NCBI GenBank assembly: GCA_024402435.1
Contig: JAKSTU010000017.1
Span: 1 to 45,784, forward strand
DNA: 45,784 bases
Direction of reading: 5' to 3'
Source: Treponemataceae bacterium
GTDB lineage: Bacteria; Spirochaetota; Spirochaetia; Treponematales; Treponemataceae
The position numbers and the translations under genes were made by a program. Shown here in pieces: positions 17,300-24,670 of the stretch. Under the pieces are notes generated by a model. The model saw only the letters and a program-made list of their open reading frames with translations. It was not told where the DNA came from and did not search any database. The stretch's first letter is position 1, and every line of letters begins with the position of its first letter.

Positions 17300-19381
17300 T
17301 TATCTGGATCTGCTGTTGTTCTGCTGATTGATAAAATTTGTAATTGAATTGGACTGGCTTTCAAGACTTGCAAGACTTGATTCCATGTTTCCGAACTTTG
17401 TCCTGTATTCCCTTTCTTTGTCTTCAAGCTTTGTCTCCAAAGACGAAATTGTAGACTCAGAAGAACTGATTTTTGAATCAAGGTTTGAAATTCTTGTTGC
17501 AATTATTCCGCCTGTCTGGACATAAGCCTGAAGATGCTGTTCCATCAGGTATGCAATTCCCGTGTCAATAATCAGGTCGCCGTCAGAATCGTAACCGAAA
17601 AGGTTTTTAATGTCGTCAATCTGATTTTCCAGAGCTTTGTCCAAGGTTTCTTCGTTTATTTCAAGATATCCCCGCAACCTGGAGGCATTGTATCCGGTAG
17701 AACCGCTTGCAGCGTTTGTCGAAATTCCGATCTGGCTCAGCATTGTTACGCTTGAATCTGGAATGGGATAAGTGTTTGCAATAATACGCTGAAGGCTTGA
17801 TTTGCTTGTTGTAAGAGAAGATTCTGTAGAAAAAGTTCCAAGCCTGTTCATTGCGGCTTCCTGTTCATCAGAATCAAAGTATTCAAGTTCCGTAACGATT
17901 TCCGGCTTGTTCTGAGTAAGGATATTGATTTCTGCAAGAACTCTGTTGTAGTTTCCCACCAGACTGATTATCGCTTCCTTTGAAGTTTCCACATCAGGAG
18001 TTATTGTAATTTTTGCGTTTTTGTCCGTTGTATCAAGGAGATTCAGTGTTATGTCAGGAACAATGTCATCAATTGTGTTTTCACTTCTGTACATTGTTAT
18101 GCCTTCATAACGGATTTTTGCGTCATCGGCACGTTCAATGGGATTCAGCGGCTCAAAACCGTTTGCCTGAAGCGATGTGTCTGTTGCAACAGGAAATGAG
18201 ACATGAACAGTTTTTTCCGAGTTTTTGTTCTTGATTACTATGCTTTGTGCGTCAGGGTATTCAGAAAGACTTACTGTAAAATCCTGTTTTTCATTGTCGT
18301 TTCTGATTTTGTCCAAAGGAATTTCTTTTCCTTCCGCTGTTTTAAGGTAAACTACGGAACTGTCAATTGTTACTGCAGGCAGATCGTTTTCTTCCTGTTC
18401 AAAAGGTGAAGAAGAAGGCAGTGAAAATTCAGAACTTTCGTTGTAAACAATTATTCCTTTGAAATTGATCATCGGAGAGTCGGGGAGAACCGGTTCAGAC
18501 TGAATTCCGAAAGGTTCCTGCTGACTTGTTGTATCAAGTGATTCTTCCTCGGCAGAAACTGATTCTTCTTCTGATTCCAAAAGAACTGAAAAATTTATTT
18601 CATTTGCAGAATTTCCTGAAACTGAATCTGCAAGTTTAAGTTCAAAGCCATTTTTTGCAGGAACTGAAATTTCTCCGTTGTTGATTCGTACCGCGGCAAA
18701 AACCATTCCCGAAGTTTTTGACAAATCTGAAGAGTTTTTTACAAGAACTGTGTCACGGTTTATTCCTGTGTCTTCTACGATATTGGTATCAAGTGCAAGA
18801 TCAAGGGCTGCATCTTCAAAAACAAGCTGATTTTCTTTTCCTGTTTTAAGGCTTTCAATCATCAGTGCCTGTTCCTTGCTTGATACACCGATCAGACTTG
18901 CCTTGATCAGATTATTTCCGCGTCTGTTCAAAGATGTTACAAAATCAGAGACTTTTCCGCCTTTCCAATTGAAAGAAACTGATTTGTCATTCACTTTGAA
19001 AGTGTATTTTCCTTCCGGAACCTGATAGTTTTTCTCAATGTTTCCGGACAAAAACCGGTCAGAAGTTGCAATCTGATCCACACGGATTGAAAAACTGCCT
19101 ATGGAAGCATTTCTGTTCGGGGTTGCTTCAATGGCATCCGGCTGACTTGATTCTGCAAGCTTTGAATTGAAAGGGTTGTCAAAAGAATATAACTGTCTTG
19201 CGCTTTCACGCAGAGAACTCATCTGTTTGTTAATTGTACGCCAATTGTTCTGTTGGTCTTTGTAGGTTTCAAGTTTTTCCTGTTCCCGGATAAGGGGAGT
19301 GCGTTCTACTGCCATCAATTTTTCGATGGTAGAATTTGTTCCGTACTTGTCAGTTACTCCGGGAATTGAAATATCGGCCAT
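17300..19381 (-). CDS. fliD: Flagellar filament cap protein FliD (hook-associated protein 2)
   Basis: FliD forms the filament cap that folds exported flagellin. The 693 residues start MADISIPGVTDKYGTN and carry a FliD N-domain with coiled coil (about 30-110). A long variable centre includes a very acidic, Ser/Glu-rich stretch near residues 265-330. The conserved C-domain (about 440-690) ends in a long coiled coil (SKISSSESTISSLETKLEDK). It is larger than the 450-500 residues common in enterics. It begins 22 bases after flaG and is exported without a signal peptide. Confidence 0.93.
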   Translation of the reverse strand: MADISIPGVTDKYGTNSTIEKLMAVERTPLIREQEKLETYKDQQNNWRTINKQMSSLRESARQLYSFDNPFNSKLAESSQPDAIEATPNRNASIGSFSIRVDQIATSDRFLSGNIEKNYQVPEGKYTFKVNDKSVSFNWKGGKVSDFVTSLNRRGNNLIKASLIGVSSKEQALMIESLKTGKENQLVFEDAALDLALDTNIVEDTGINRDTVLVKNSSDLSKTSGMVFAAVRINNGEISVPAKNGFELKLADSVSGNSANEINFSVLLESEEESVSAEEESLDTTSQQEPFGIQSEPVLPDSPMINFKGIIVYNESSEFSLPSSSPFEQEENDLPAVTIDSSVVYLKTAEGKEIPLDKIRNDNEKQDFTVSLSEYPDAQSIVIKNKNSEKTVHVSFPVATDTSLQANGFEPLNPIERADDAKIRYEGITMYRSENTIDDIVPDITLNLLDTTDKNAKITITPDVETSKEAIISLVGNYNRVLAEINILTQNKPEIVTELEYFDSDEQEAAMNRLGTFSTESSLTTSKSSLQRIIANTYPIPDSSVTMLSQIGISTNAASGSTGYNASRLRGYLEINEETLDKALENQIDDIKNLFGYDSDGDLIIDTGIAYLMEQHLQAYVQTGGIIATRISNLDSKISSSESTISSLETKLEDKEREYRTKFGNMESSLASLESQSNSITNFINQQNNSRSR

Positions 19382-19403
19382 TGATCAAATTGTTCAGTCC
19401 GAA

Positions 19404-19778
19404 TCAGATTTTCTGATCAAACAAAAAACCCATGGATTCTTTAAGGTGCAACTGAAGTTGCTGAAGGTCTTCGGACGGAATCTCCTTAATTACCTTATCG
19501 GTATTCGGGTCAACGACCTTTACGATCACTTTGCCCAACTGTTCATTAACGTTGAAGCGCAATTTTGTACCAAGTGAACCTGATCTTTCCTGAATTTGAG
19601 AAATTGTTTTCTTGACATTTTCCAGCTCTTTTGCAATGTTCTGAGCTGTTGAACTCATTTCTTCATTAACTTTTTGAGAAACCGCAGCTGTTTCGGTTTT
19701 TGTGGCTGTCGGTTTGTTTTGGATTTTGAGCTGACCGTCCATGGTCACGTTCTGTCCAATGCTGTTTACACTGATCAT
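19404..19778 (-). CDS. flaG: FlaG-family flagellar protein
   Basis: The 124-residue protein has a disordered, polar N-terminal half and a conserved C-terminal FlaG domain (LRFNVNEQLGKVIVKVVDPNTDKVIKEIPSEDLQQL). FlaG proteins influence filament length and usually neighbour fliD, as here. AAGGAGG at 19785-19791 directly abuts an upstream ATG (19784), which is too close. ATG 19778 has the ideal 6-base spacing and is chosen. It follows the flaB terminator hairpin and precedes fliD. Confidence 0.9.
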   Translation of the reverse strand: MISVNSIGQNVTMDGQLKIQNKPTATKTETAAVSQKVNEEMSSTAQNIAKELENVKKTISQIQERSGSLGTKLRFNVNEQLGKVIVKVVDPNTDKVIKEIPSEDLQQLQLHLKESMGFLFDQKI

Positions 19779-19805
19779 TGGCATCCTCCTTGATAAAAAA
19801 GAAAG

Positions 19806-19829
19806 CAGAAGGGGGGCGCACCCCTTCTG
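19806..19829 (-). terminator. Intrinsic terminator after the downstream flaB gene
   Basis: On the minus strand CAGAAGGGG (19821-19829) and CCCCTTCTG (19806-19814) form a perfect 9-bp stem with a 6-base loop. It is followed by CTTTCTTTTTTA. It lies between flaB (stop 19896) and the flaG ribosome site. No separate flaG promoter is visible, so partial read-through probably feeds flaG-fliD. Confidence 0.8.
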
Positions 19830-19895
19830 TCATCCTTTCTTTGCTTTTCCAAAAGATGACATCCAGAACTCTTTTAGAAAAAGCTGCGTGTCAGT

Positions 19896-20753
19896 TTAGC
19901 TGAGCAAGCTCAATACATTCTGTGTTGAAGTATTTGCCTGTGCCAGCATTGCCATACCAGACTGTGAGAGAATCTGGTTTTTGGTGTAGTCAACAATTTC
20001 ATTGGCCATGTCTGTGTCGCGAATCTGTGATTCAGCAGCCTGAAGATTTTCAGCAGCAATTGCAACGCCTTTTGATGCCATTTCGAAACGATTCTGATAT
20101 GCACCAAGGTCTGCGCGCTGTCTTGAAACTGTCTTAAGAGCTTCGTCTACTACAGAAATTGCGATATTGGCTGCATCCGGATCAGCAATGGAAATTCTGT
20201 CTCCATCGTCGCCCTGTGCACCAACCAGTCCCAAAGCCTGAGCTGTCATTGTACCAATGAACACGCGTGTGTTCTGATCAACGTTTGCACCAATCTGGAA
20301 CTGCATTACTTTTCCAGAAGCAGAATCTGCAGCATATGCACCTGTAAGCATGTTCATTCCGTTGAACTGTGCCTGGCTTGCAATGCGGTCTACTTCTGCA
20401 ACCAGTGCTGAAACTTCAACCTGGATCTGCATGCGGTCTTCTTCGGTGTAAATACCGTTGGCAGACTGAACTGACAGTTCGCGAATGCGCTGAAGAATAT
20501 CGGTTGTCTCTGTCAGATAACCTTCTGTTGTCTGAATGAAAGAAACACCGTTGTTAATATTCTTTTCGGCTTGGTTCAATCCGCGAATCTGGCTCTGCAT
20601 CTTTTCAGATACAGCCAGCCCTGAAGCGTCGTCACCTGCGCGGTTAATTTTCTGACCAGAACTGAGTTTTTCCATGTTGCTCTGCAGATTTGAGTTAACA
20701 GCACCCAAAGAGCGGTCAGCATACATAGCACTCATGTTGTGATTAATTACCAT
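19896..20753 (-). CDS. flaB: Flagellin FlaB-type core filament protein (copy 1)
   Basis: The 285-residue flagellin has conserved terminal D0/D1 regions ([17 protein letters not shown] at the start, [23 protein letters not shown] at the end) and only a short central domain. This is the size of spirochete FlaB core flagellins that assemble periplasmic flagella. No signal peptide is present, as expected for type III export. ATG 20753 follows GGAGGG by 7 bases. The leader contains a CsrA-type hairpin. It lies 294 bases after the second flaB gene. The two proteins differ mostly between residues 150 and 220. Which FlaB paralogue it is cannot be decided. Confidence 0.96.
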   Translation of the reverse strand: MVINHNMSAMYADRSLGAVNSNLQSNMEKLSSGQKINRAGDDASGLAVSEKMQSQIRGLNQAEKNINNGVSFIQTTEGYLTETTDILQRIRELSVQSANGIYTEEDRMQIQVEVSALVAEVDRIASQAQFNGMNMLTGAYAADSASGKVMQFQIGANVDQNTRVFIGTMTAQALGLVGAQGDDGDRISIADPDAANIAISVVDEALKTVSRQRADLGAYQNRFEMASKGVAIAAENLQAAESQIRDTDMANEIVDYTKNQILSQSGMAMLAQANTSTQNVLSLLS

Positions 20754-20760
20754 ACAAATA

Positions 20761-20796
20761 CCCTCCATGATTAGGAAAAATGGACAATCCGTGTCC
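20761..20796 (-). promoter_or_regulatory. Predicted double CsrA-binding site in the flaB copy 1 leader
   Basis: On the minus strand a 5-bp hairpin GGACA-CGGAT-TGTCC (20782-20796) shows GGA in its loop and contains ACA-N-GGA-N-TGT, very close to the CsrA SELEX consensus. A second GGA lies in the ribosome site GGAGGG (20761-20766), 24 bases downstream. Dual sites of this kind let a CsrA dimer block ribosome binding, as known for hag of Bacillus. Confidence 0.65.
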
Positions 20797-20999
20797 TTTA
20801 AAACCCTGTACGTAAGGCAGTCCGACAACTGTTGCGCCCGGTTGCAAACTGATTCAGTCCCATACAACAGGAACAGAAACCCGCATTGCAGGATTCCGCT
20901 TCTGTTGTTACGTACTCATGAAAGATAAATTTCAAAGATCTCTTCTGAATAAAAGAACTTGATGAACTTTGTGTGGAATCAAAAAAAGAAACCGTTCAT

Positions 21000-21035
21000 T
21001 AAGTTGCAAAGGGTAGAAAAACCCTATGCAACTTA
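21000..21035 (-). terminator. Strong stem-loop between the two flaB genes
   Basis: A 15-bp stem (21000-21014 with 21021-21035, one A/A mismatch) with a 6-base loop follows the stop of flaB copy 2 by 12 bases. A run of seven T begins about 11 bases after the stem on the minus strand. It may be a weak terminator or a 3' stabilising hairpin. The remaining 200 bases before flaB copy 1 hold no convincing sigma-28 or sigma-70 promoter. Confidence 0.6.
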
Positions 21036-21047
21036 AATTATAATACA

Positions 21048-21908
21048 CTATCTGAGCAAAGACAAGACATTCTGTGAATTTGAATTTGCCTGAGCCAACA
21101 TAGCGGTTCCAGCCTGAGAAAGAATTGAGTTCTTTGTGTACTCAACCATTTCTGAAGCCATGTCTGTATCGCGGATGCGTGATTCAGAAGCCTGCAGGTT
21201 TTCTGCTGCAATGTTGATACCATTGAAAGCAGTTTCCAGACGGTTCTGATAAGCACCCAGGTCAGCACGCTGTTTGTTGATCTTTTTCAGTGCTTCGTCA
21301 AGTGTACCGATTGAACGGTTGGCCAAATCCGGATCTTCCAGAGACATGATTGTTTCATCACCGATTTCGCGAAGTCCGAGAGCTTCTGCTGTCATGGTTC
21401 CGATATAAACCTGGATTCTCTGGTCAACATTTGCGCCTACGTGCAGCCACATAGAAGCGGTTACAGCGTTTGTGCCTGTGTCTTCTGCAAAGCGGCCTGT
21501 CAGCATGTTCATGCCGTTGAACTGAGCCTGGCTTGCAATGCGATCTACTTCAGCAATGAGAGCAGAAACTTCAACCTGAATCTGCATGCGGTCTTCTTCA
21601 GTGTAAATACCGTTAGAAGCCTGTACGGCAAGTTCGCGGATGCGCTGAACAATGTCAGTAGTTTCCTGCAGATAACCTTCTGTTGTCTGAATGAAACTGA
21701 TTCCGTTCTGTGCGTTTTCTGCAGCCTGGTTCAAACCACGGATCTGACTCCGCATTTTTTCAGATACTGCAAGTCCTGAAGCATCATCACCTGCGCGATT
21801 GATTTTTTCGCCGGATGACAATTTTGCCATATTGTTGCTAAGATTAGAGTTGCTTACTCCCAGTGTGCGATTTGAATACATCGCAGACATGTTGTGGTTA
21901 ATGACCAT
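21048..21908 (-). CDS. flaB: Flagellin FlaB-type core filament protein (copy 2)
   Basis: This is a 286-residue flagellin with the same terminal domains as its neighbour ([17 protein letters not shown] start, [18 protein letters not shown] end) and a slightly different central part ([15 protein letters not shown]). ATG 21908 follows GGAGGA with 7 bases between. It is the first gene of the reverse flagellar run, driven by a sigma-28-like promoter. Its leader also carries a CsrA-type hairpin. The high identity to copy 1 indicates a gene duplication followed by divergence, as in other treponemes that carry several flaB genes. Confidence 0.96.
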   Translation of the reverse strand: MVINHNMSAMYSNRTLGVSNSNLSNNMAKLSSGEKINRAGDDASGLAVSEKMRSQIRGLNQAAENAQNGISFIQTTEGYLQETTDIVQRIRELAVQASNGIYTEEDRMQIQVEVSALIAEVDRIASQAQFNGMNMLTGRFAEDTGTNAVTASMWLHVGANVDQRIQVYIGTMTAEALGLREIGDETIMSLEDPDLANRSIGTLDEALKKINKQRADLGAYQNRLETAFNGINIAAENLQASESRIRDTDMASEMVEYTKNSILSQAGTAMLAQANSNSQNVLSLLR

Positions 21909-21914
21909 AGTGTT

Positions 21915-21952
21915 TCCTCCGTGGAATGTAGCGGACAACATCCGTGCTGCCC
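21915..21952 (-). promoter_or_regulatory. Predicted double CsrA-binding site in the flaB copy 2 leader
   Basis: On the minus strand GGGCAGCA-CGGA-TGTTGTCC (21933-21952) forms an 8-bp stem with two G-U pairs. The four-base loop CGGA presents GGA. The ribosome site GGAGGA (21915-21920) gives a second GGA 23 bases downstream, nearly the same spacing as in the other flaB leader (24 bases), although the stems differ in sequence. Confidence 0.65.
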
Positions 21953-21955
21953 TTG

Positions 21956-21978
21956 TGGAATTTGTTTATAAAATTCCA
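21956..21978 (-). other. Stem-loop at the predicted 5' end of the flaB copy 2 mRNA
   Basis: TGGAATTT (minus strand, 21971-21978) pairs with AAATTCCA (21956-21963) around a 7-base loop. The predicted sigma-28 start site falls at about 21978, so the hairpin would sit at the very 5' end of the transcript, a placement known to protect mRNAs from decay. Confidence 0.45.
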
Positions 21979-21984
21979 TATATT

Positions 21985-22012
21985 GTTTCGGTTGTTTTGC
22001 AATTAATCTTTA
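21985..22012 (-). promoter_or_regulatory. Sigma-28-type promoter of flaB copy 2
   Basis: On the minus strand TAAAGATT (22005-22012), a 12-base spacer and ACCGAAAC (21985-21992) resemble the flagellar sigma-28 consensus, with one extra spacer base and a weaker -10. The predicted start leaves a leader of about 70 bases containing the CsrA hairpin. Confidence 0.55.
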
Positions 22013-22020
22013 ATTATTTT
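21992..22020 (+). promoter_or_regulatory. Possible sigma-70 promoter of the methyltransferase gene
   Basis: TTGTTT (21992-21997), a 17-base spacer and TATTTT (22015-22020) would start transcription near 22027, before the GGAG ribosome site at 22030-22033. It overlaps the divergent flaB promoter on the other strand. Confidence 0.35.
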
Positions 22021-22041
22021 TAATTTTTCGGAGCTGTTTTT

Positions 22042-22701
22042 TTGAACTGTGTTTTTTGTGAATCTTCAGACTGCAAAGAATTGTCTTTGAAGAAAAACTT
22101 GTATTATTTCTGCAGTAGATGCGGCGGGTGGTTTCTTGATTCCTCCTGTTTTTTGGATGAAGCAGGGCAGAAAGACCGGTATCTTAAGCATCATAACAGC
22201 ATTGAAGATGAAGGCTACAAAAATTTTCTCATTTCCTTCATTAAACCGGTTCTTGATTTTTTCGCTGAAAAAAAAGGCAGAAATCCTGAACTGATTGTTG
22301 ATTACGGCTCAGGACCTTCTCCCGAATTGTGCAGATTGCTTGGTATTCTTTTGCCCGATTGCAACACTAAAGGCTGGGATCCGTTTTTTGCGCCGGATTC
22401 TGCTGCTTTGGAACAGCCGGCGGAACTTGTCACCTGTCTTGAAGTGGCGGAACATTTTGAAAACCCTCTTGAAGACATGAAAAAACTTGCTTCTGTCTGC
22501 GCCTCCGGTGGAATTGTCGCAATCGGTACAATGCTGAATCCGGGTGCAGATGAAGAAGTTTTCAGAAAATGGTGGTACAGAAGTGACAGTACCCATGTTT
22601 CTTTTTACAGTCTGGAATCTCTTGAAATATGCGCTGAAAAGGCCGGCCTGACTTTTCTTGGGTCTCTGACCGACCGAGCTTTTGTTTTTCAGAAAAACTG
22701 A
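22042..22701 (+). CDS. Zinc-ribbon SAM-dependent methyltransferase
   Basis: The 219-residue protein opens with a zinc-ribbon-like pair CVFC (residues 3-6) and CSRCGG (about 24-29). A class I methyltransferase fold follows: SAM-binding motif I VDYGSGPSP (about residues 86-94), an acidic end of strand 2 (GWDPFF) and a TCLEVAEHFENP motif near 135. The substrate is unknown. TTG 22042 is taken as the start because GGAG (22030-22033) lies 8 bases upstream and no in-frame ATG precedes the zinc ribbon. It is divergent from flaB and convergent with rdgB, overlapping its 3' end by 13 bases. A role in flagellin or surface modification is possible but unsupported. Confidence 0.85.
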   Translation: MNCVFCESSDCKELSLKKNLYYFCSRCGGWFLDSSCFLDEAGQKDRYLKHHNSIEDEGYKNFLISFIKPVLDFFAEKKGRNPELIVDYGSGPSPELCRLLGILLPDCNTKGWDPFFAPDSAALEQPAELVTCLEVAEHFENPLEDMKKLASVCASGGIVAIGTMLNPGADEEVFRKWWYRSDSTHVSFYSLESLEICAEKAGLTFLGSLTDRAFVFQKN

Positions 22702-23324
22702 GCTGTAATTTCTTTGAGGCGTTTTGCAGCTTTTCCTCTGTGTGAGACAAGATTTTTTTCTTCAGGAGAAAGTTCGGCCACTGTTTTGTTCAATGATGGA
22801 ATGAAAAGAATCGGATCGTAACCGAAACCTCCGTTTCCGCGGGCCATGTCGATTGAAGAAACCAGCTGACCTTCAAGAGTTTCCTGCACTGCATAGAACT
22901 GTTCGTTTCCGAAATAAAGGACCATTGCGCAGACAAAGCGGCATGAAAGCGGTGTGTCTGCGGAAATTCCGGCTTTTTTACGGGCATATTCCGCTTCTTC
23001 AAGCAAAAGCATGTTCCGCTCCGAATCAGAAAGTTTGTCTTCGGAATAATCTTTGTTGCGTCCCTGATAGCGGGCTGAAAAAATCCCCGGTTTCCCGTTC
23101 AGAACGTCTACACAAATCCCGGAATCATCAGCAATGACCGGCTTTTTTACAATATTGTACAAAGCCCGTGCTTTGATGACGCTGTTTTCGATAAAACTCA
23201 ATCCGTTTTCTTCCGGATCAAAAGAAATTCCTTCATCCTTTGGAATCCGGATTTCATGTTCATTAAAAAGTCCCTGCAATTCACTTTTTTTGTGTGCATT
23301 GCCTGTTGCTGCATAAATAATCAT
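22689..23324 (-). CDS. rdgB: XTP/dITP pyrophosphatase (HAM1/RdgB)
   Basis: RdgB hydrolyses non-canonical nucleotides (ITP, dITP, XTP) to monophosphates, keeping them out of nucleic acids. The 211 residues begin MIIYAATGNAHKKSELQGLF, carry the ADDSGICVDVLNGKPGIFSARY motif (about 65-86) and end with FGYDPIFIP-like and SHRGKAAKRL signatures. ATG 23324 is the family-conserved start. It has no Shine-Dalgarno but sits 6 bases after a -10 box. An alternative ATG at 23369 directly follows the stop of the upstream gene and would add 15 unconserved residues. Confidence 0.94.
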   Translation of the reverse strand: MIIYAATGNAHKKSELQGLFNEHEIRIPKDEGISFDPEENGLSFIENSVIKARALYNIVKKPVIADDSGICVDVLNGKPGIFSARYQGRNKDYSEDKLSDSERNMLLLEEAEYARKKAGISADTPLSCRFVCAMVLYFGNEQFYAVQETLEGQLVSSIDMARGNGGFGYDPILFIPSLNKTVAELSPEEKNLVSHRGKAAKRLKEITAQFF

Positions 23325-23330
23325 GTGAAA

Positions 23331-23359
23331 ACTATAGCGGGTGGGACAAAAAAAAGCAA
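23331..23359 (-). promoter_or_regulatory. Predicted leaderless promoter of rdgB
   Basis: On the minus strand TTGCTT (23354-23359), a 17-base spacer and TATAGT (23331-23336) end 6 bases before ATG 23324, which lacks a ribosome site. This supports the short rdgB start. Confidence 0.5.
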
Positions 23360-23369
23360 TTTGCAACAT

Positions 23370-24269
23370 TCAGGATTCGTCTCCGTCTGCTTTTTCAATG
23401 CAAGGCAATTCTTCAGAAACGAATTTCTGTACCTGCCGGAGAATGCTGCCAACCTGTGCCTGAGTAAGACCAAGCAGGTCTGCCACTTCTTTGTTTGAAA
23501 GATCCTGTTTTCCTCTTTTTCTGATGAATTCGATTTTCTTTTTCCATGCATAATCTTTTTTCAGAAACTGATTTATCTGAATCTGCTTTTCTTCAGGGTT
23601 TTCACTATTTTTGAGCATTTCACCAAAAGACTGATTTCTTTTGTAAAAAAGTTCGTTCCGTCGTTCCACTTCTTTCTCAAGGCGCTTTTTTCTTTTTTCG
23701 TTGATTTGTCTTGCCCTGAAAAATAATTCATCCATTTCCTTCTTGTCTGATCCGGTAAGTTCCCTTATTCTGTCCATCTGTTCCAAAGTCAGGGAAGACT
23801 GTGATTTTAAAGCAAGAATGAGGATCTTCTTTGTTGTTGGAATTGTATGGTTTGTAAGAAAAGCATTCCTGTATTTATGTATGATTGCGGATTTTGCGTC
23901 TTCAATAGGGGAGTAAGGCAAAGTCTGGTCATTGATTTCTGAATCCTGTTCAAGACAGAGAAGGGAATTGGTGTAATCTGCCTTTCTGGTTTTCCTGTAA
24001 TATTCACGCAGAGAGGTTTTTATCTGCAAATCCACACGCAGTCTCAGGTACGTACTGAAGGAACATCTTTCAGGTTCGTATTTTTCCATTATAGAATGCA
24101 GATCTTTTATAAAGCCCAGATAGAATTCCGAAAGAATGTCTCCTTCCAGTCTGTGAATCTGAAAATAAGCTTTGTTTTTGAAAATCAGTTCAACCAATTT
24201 CTGTTTGAATTTTATGTCATCCCAGTCTGCATCTTTGTTTTGTTGATAAAAATCATCCAATTCTTCCAT
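23370..24269 (-). CDS. Divergent sigma-70-family-like regulator
   Basis: In this 299-residue protein, residues about 35-95 resemble sigma region 2: GDILSEFYLGFIKDLHSIMEKY followed by FSTYLRLRVDLQIKTSLREYYRK recalls the YLGFIRAVEKFDP...FSTYAYWWIRQAI core. The last 45 residues carry an HTH resembling region 4 (LSNKEVADLLGLTQAQVGSILRQV). Between them lies an unusual, very basic, predicted coiled or helical segment (about 160-250) instead of a normal region 3. ATG 24269 follows GGAG with 6 bases between. It may be a divergent sigma factor, an anti-sigma decoy or a transcription factor. The gene lies behind a perfect sigma-54 motif and precedes rdgB. Confidence 0.7.
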   Translation of the reverse strand: MEELDDFYQQNKDADWDDIKFKQKLVELIFKNKAYFQIHRLEGDILSEFYLGFIKDLHSIMEKYEPERCSFSTYLRLRVDLQIKTSLREYYRKTRKADYTNSLLCLEQDSEINDQTLPYSPIEDAKSAIIHKYRNAFLTNHTIPTTKKILILALKSQSSLTLEQMDRIRELTGSDKKEMDELFFRARQINEKRKKRLEKEVERRNELFYKRNQSFGEMLKNSENPEEKQIQINQFLKKDYAWKKKIEFIRKRGKQDLSNKEVADLLGLTQAQVGSILRQVQKFVSEELPCIEKADGDES

Positions 24270-24316
24270 AGTGTCTCCTTTTTTCTTGAAGGTTTCAAGT
24301 TTTACAAAGGTTTCTA

Positions 24317-24332
24317 TGCAAGAGGCGTGCCA
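24317..24332 (-). promoter_or_regulatory. Sigma-54 (RpoN) promoter motif before the sigma-like gene
   Basis: On the minus strand TGGCACGCCTCTTGCA matches the consensus TGGCACR-N4-TTGCW at every defined position, with the required 10 bases between GG and GC. Transcription would start near 24306, about 36 bases before ATG 24269, and include its GGAG ribosome site. Confidence 0.75.
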
Positions 24333-24560
24333 ACAAATTTGCGTGTTTAATAATCAGAAATATGGAATTATTTATGAATTCTGAATAAATTTGATTTCTG
24401 TTCTGAAAAAATAACAAAAATGCAGATTCGGTTTGTTCAGAAATACGGAAAATTGAGGGAAAACTGAATAAAAAAGATGGCTGTTGAATACAGTATTTTT
24501 TGTCATCCAAGCAAACAACTTTTGTCATTCAAAATAAAAAAGTCCATTCTGAGCAGAATT

Positions 24561-24670
24561 TCTTTGTCAAACTGCGAAAATAAATGTGTCAACCTGCGAA
24601 AATAAATGTGTCAACCTGCGAAAATAAATGTGTCATCCTGCGAAAACAAATGTGTCATCCTGAGCGATAA
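24561..24670. repeat. Tandem array of five 22-bp units
   Basis: Units start at 24561, 24583, 24605, 24627 and 24649, each 22 bases. Units 2 and 3 are identical, based on AATGTGTCAACCTGCGAAAA. Unit 4 differs at a few positions, and units 1 and 5 are more diverged. The core TGTCA(A/T)CCTG links the array to the dispersed repeat that follows. Unit length is close to two helical turns. There are no spacers, so it is not CRISPR. Confidence 0.9.

Noticed and set aside
20754..20867. N-terminal extension of flaB copy 1
   Set aside because: Conserved flagellin start MVINHNM and a GGAGGG site mark ATG 20753; the extension is not flagellin-like.
20797..20999. Sigma-28 promoter directly before flaB copy 1
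   Set aside because: No CCGA-type -10 exists on the minus strand in this gap; transcription probably comes from copy 2 or an unseen promoter.
24561..24670. CRISPR array
   Set aside because: The 22-bp units are directly adjacent, without spacers, and no cas genes are near.
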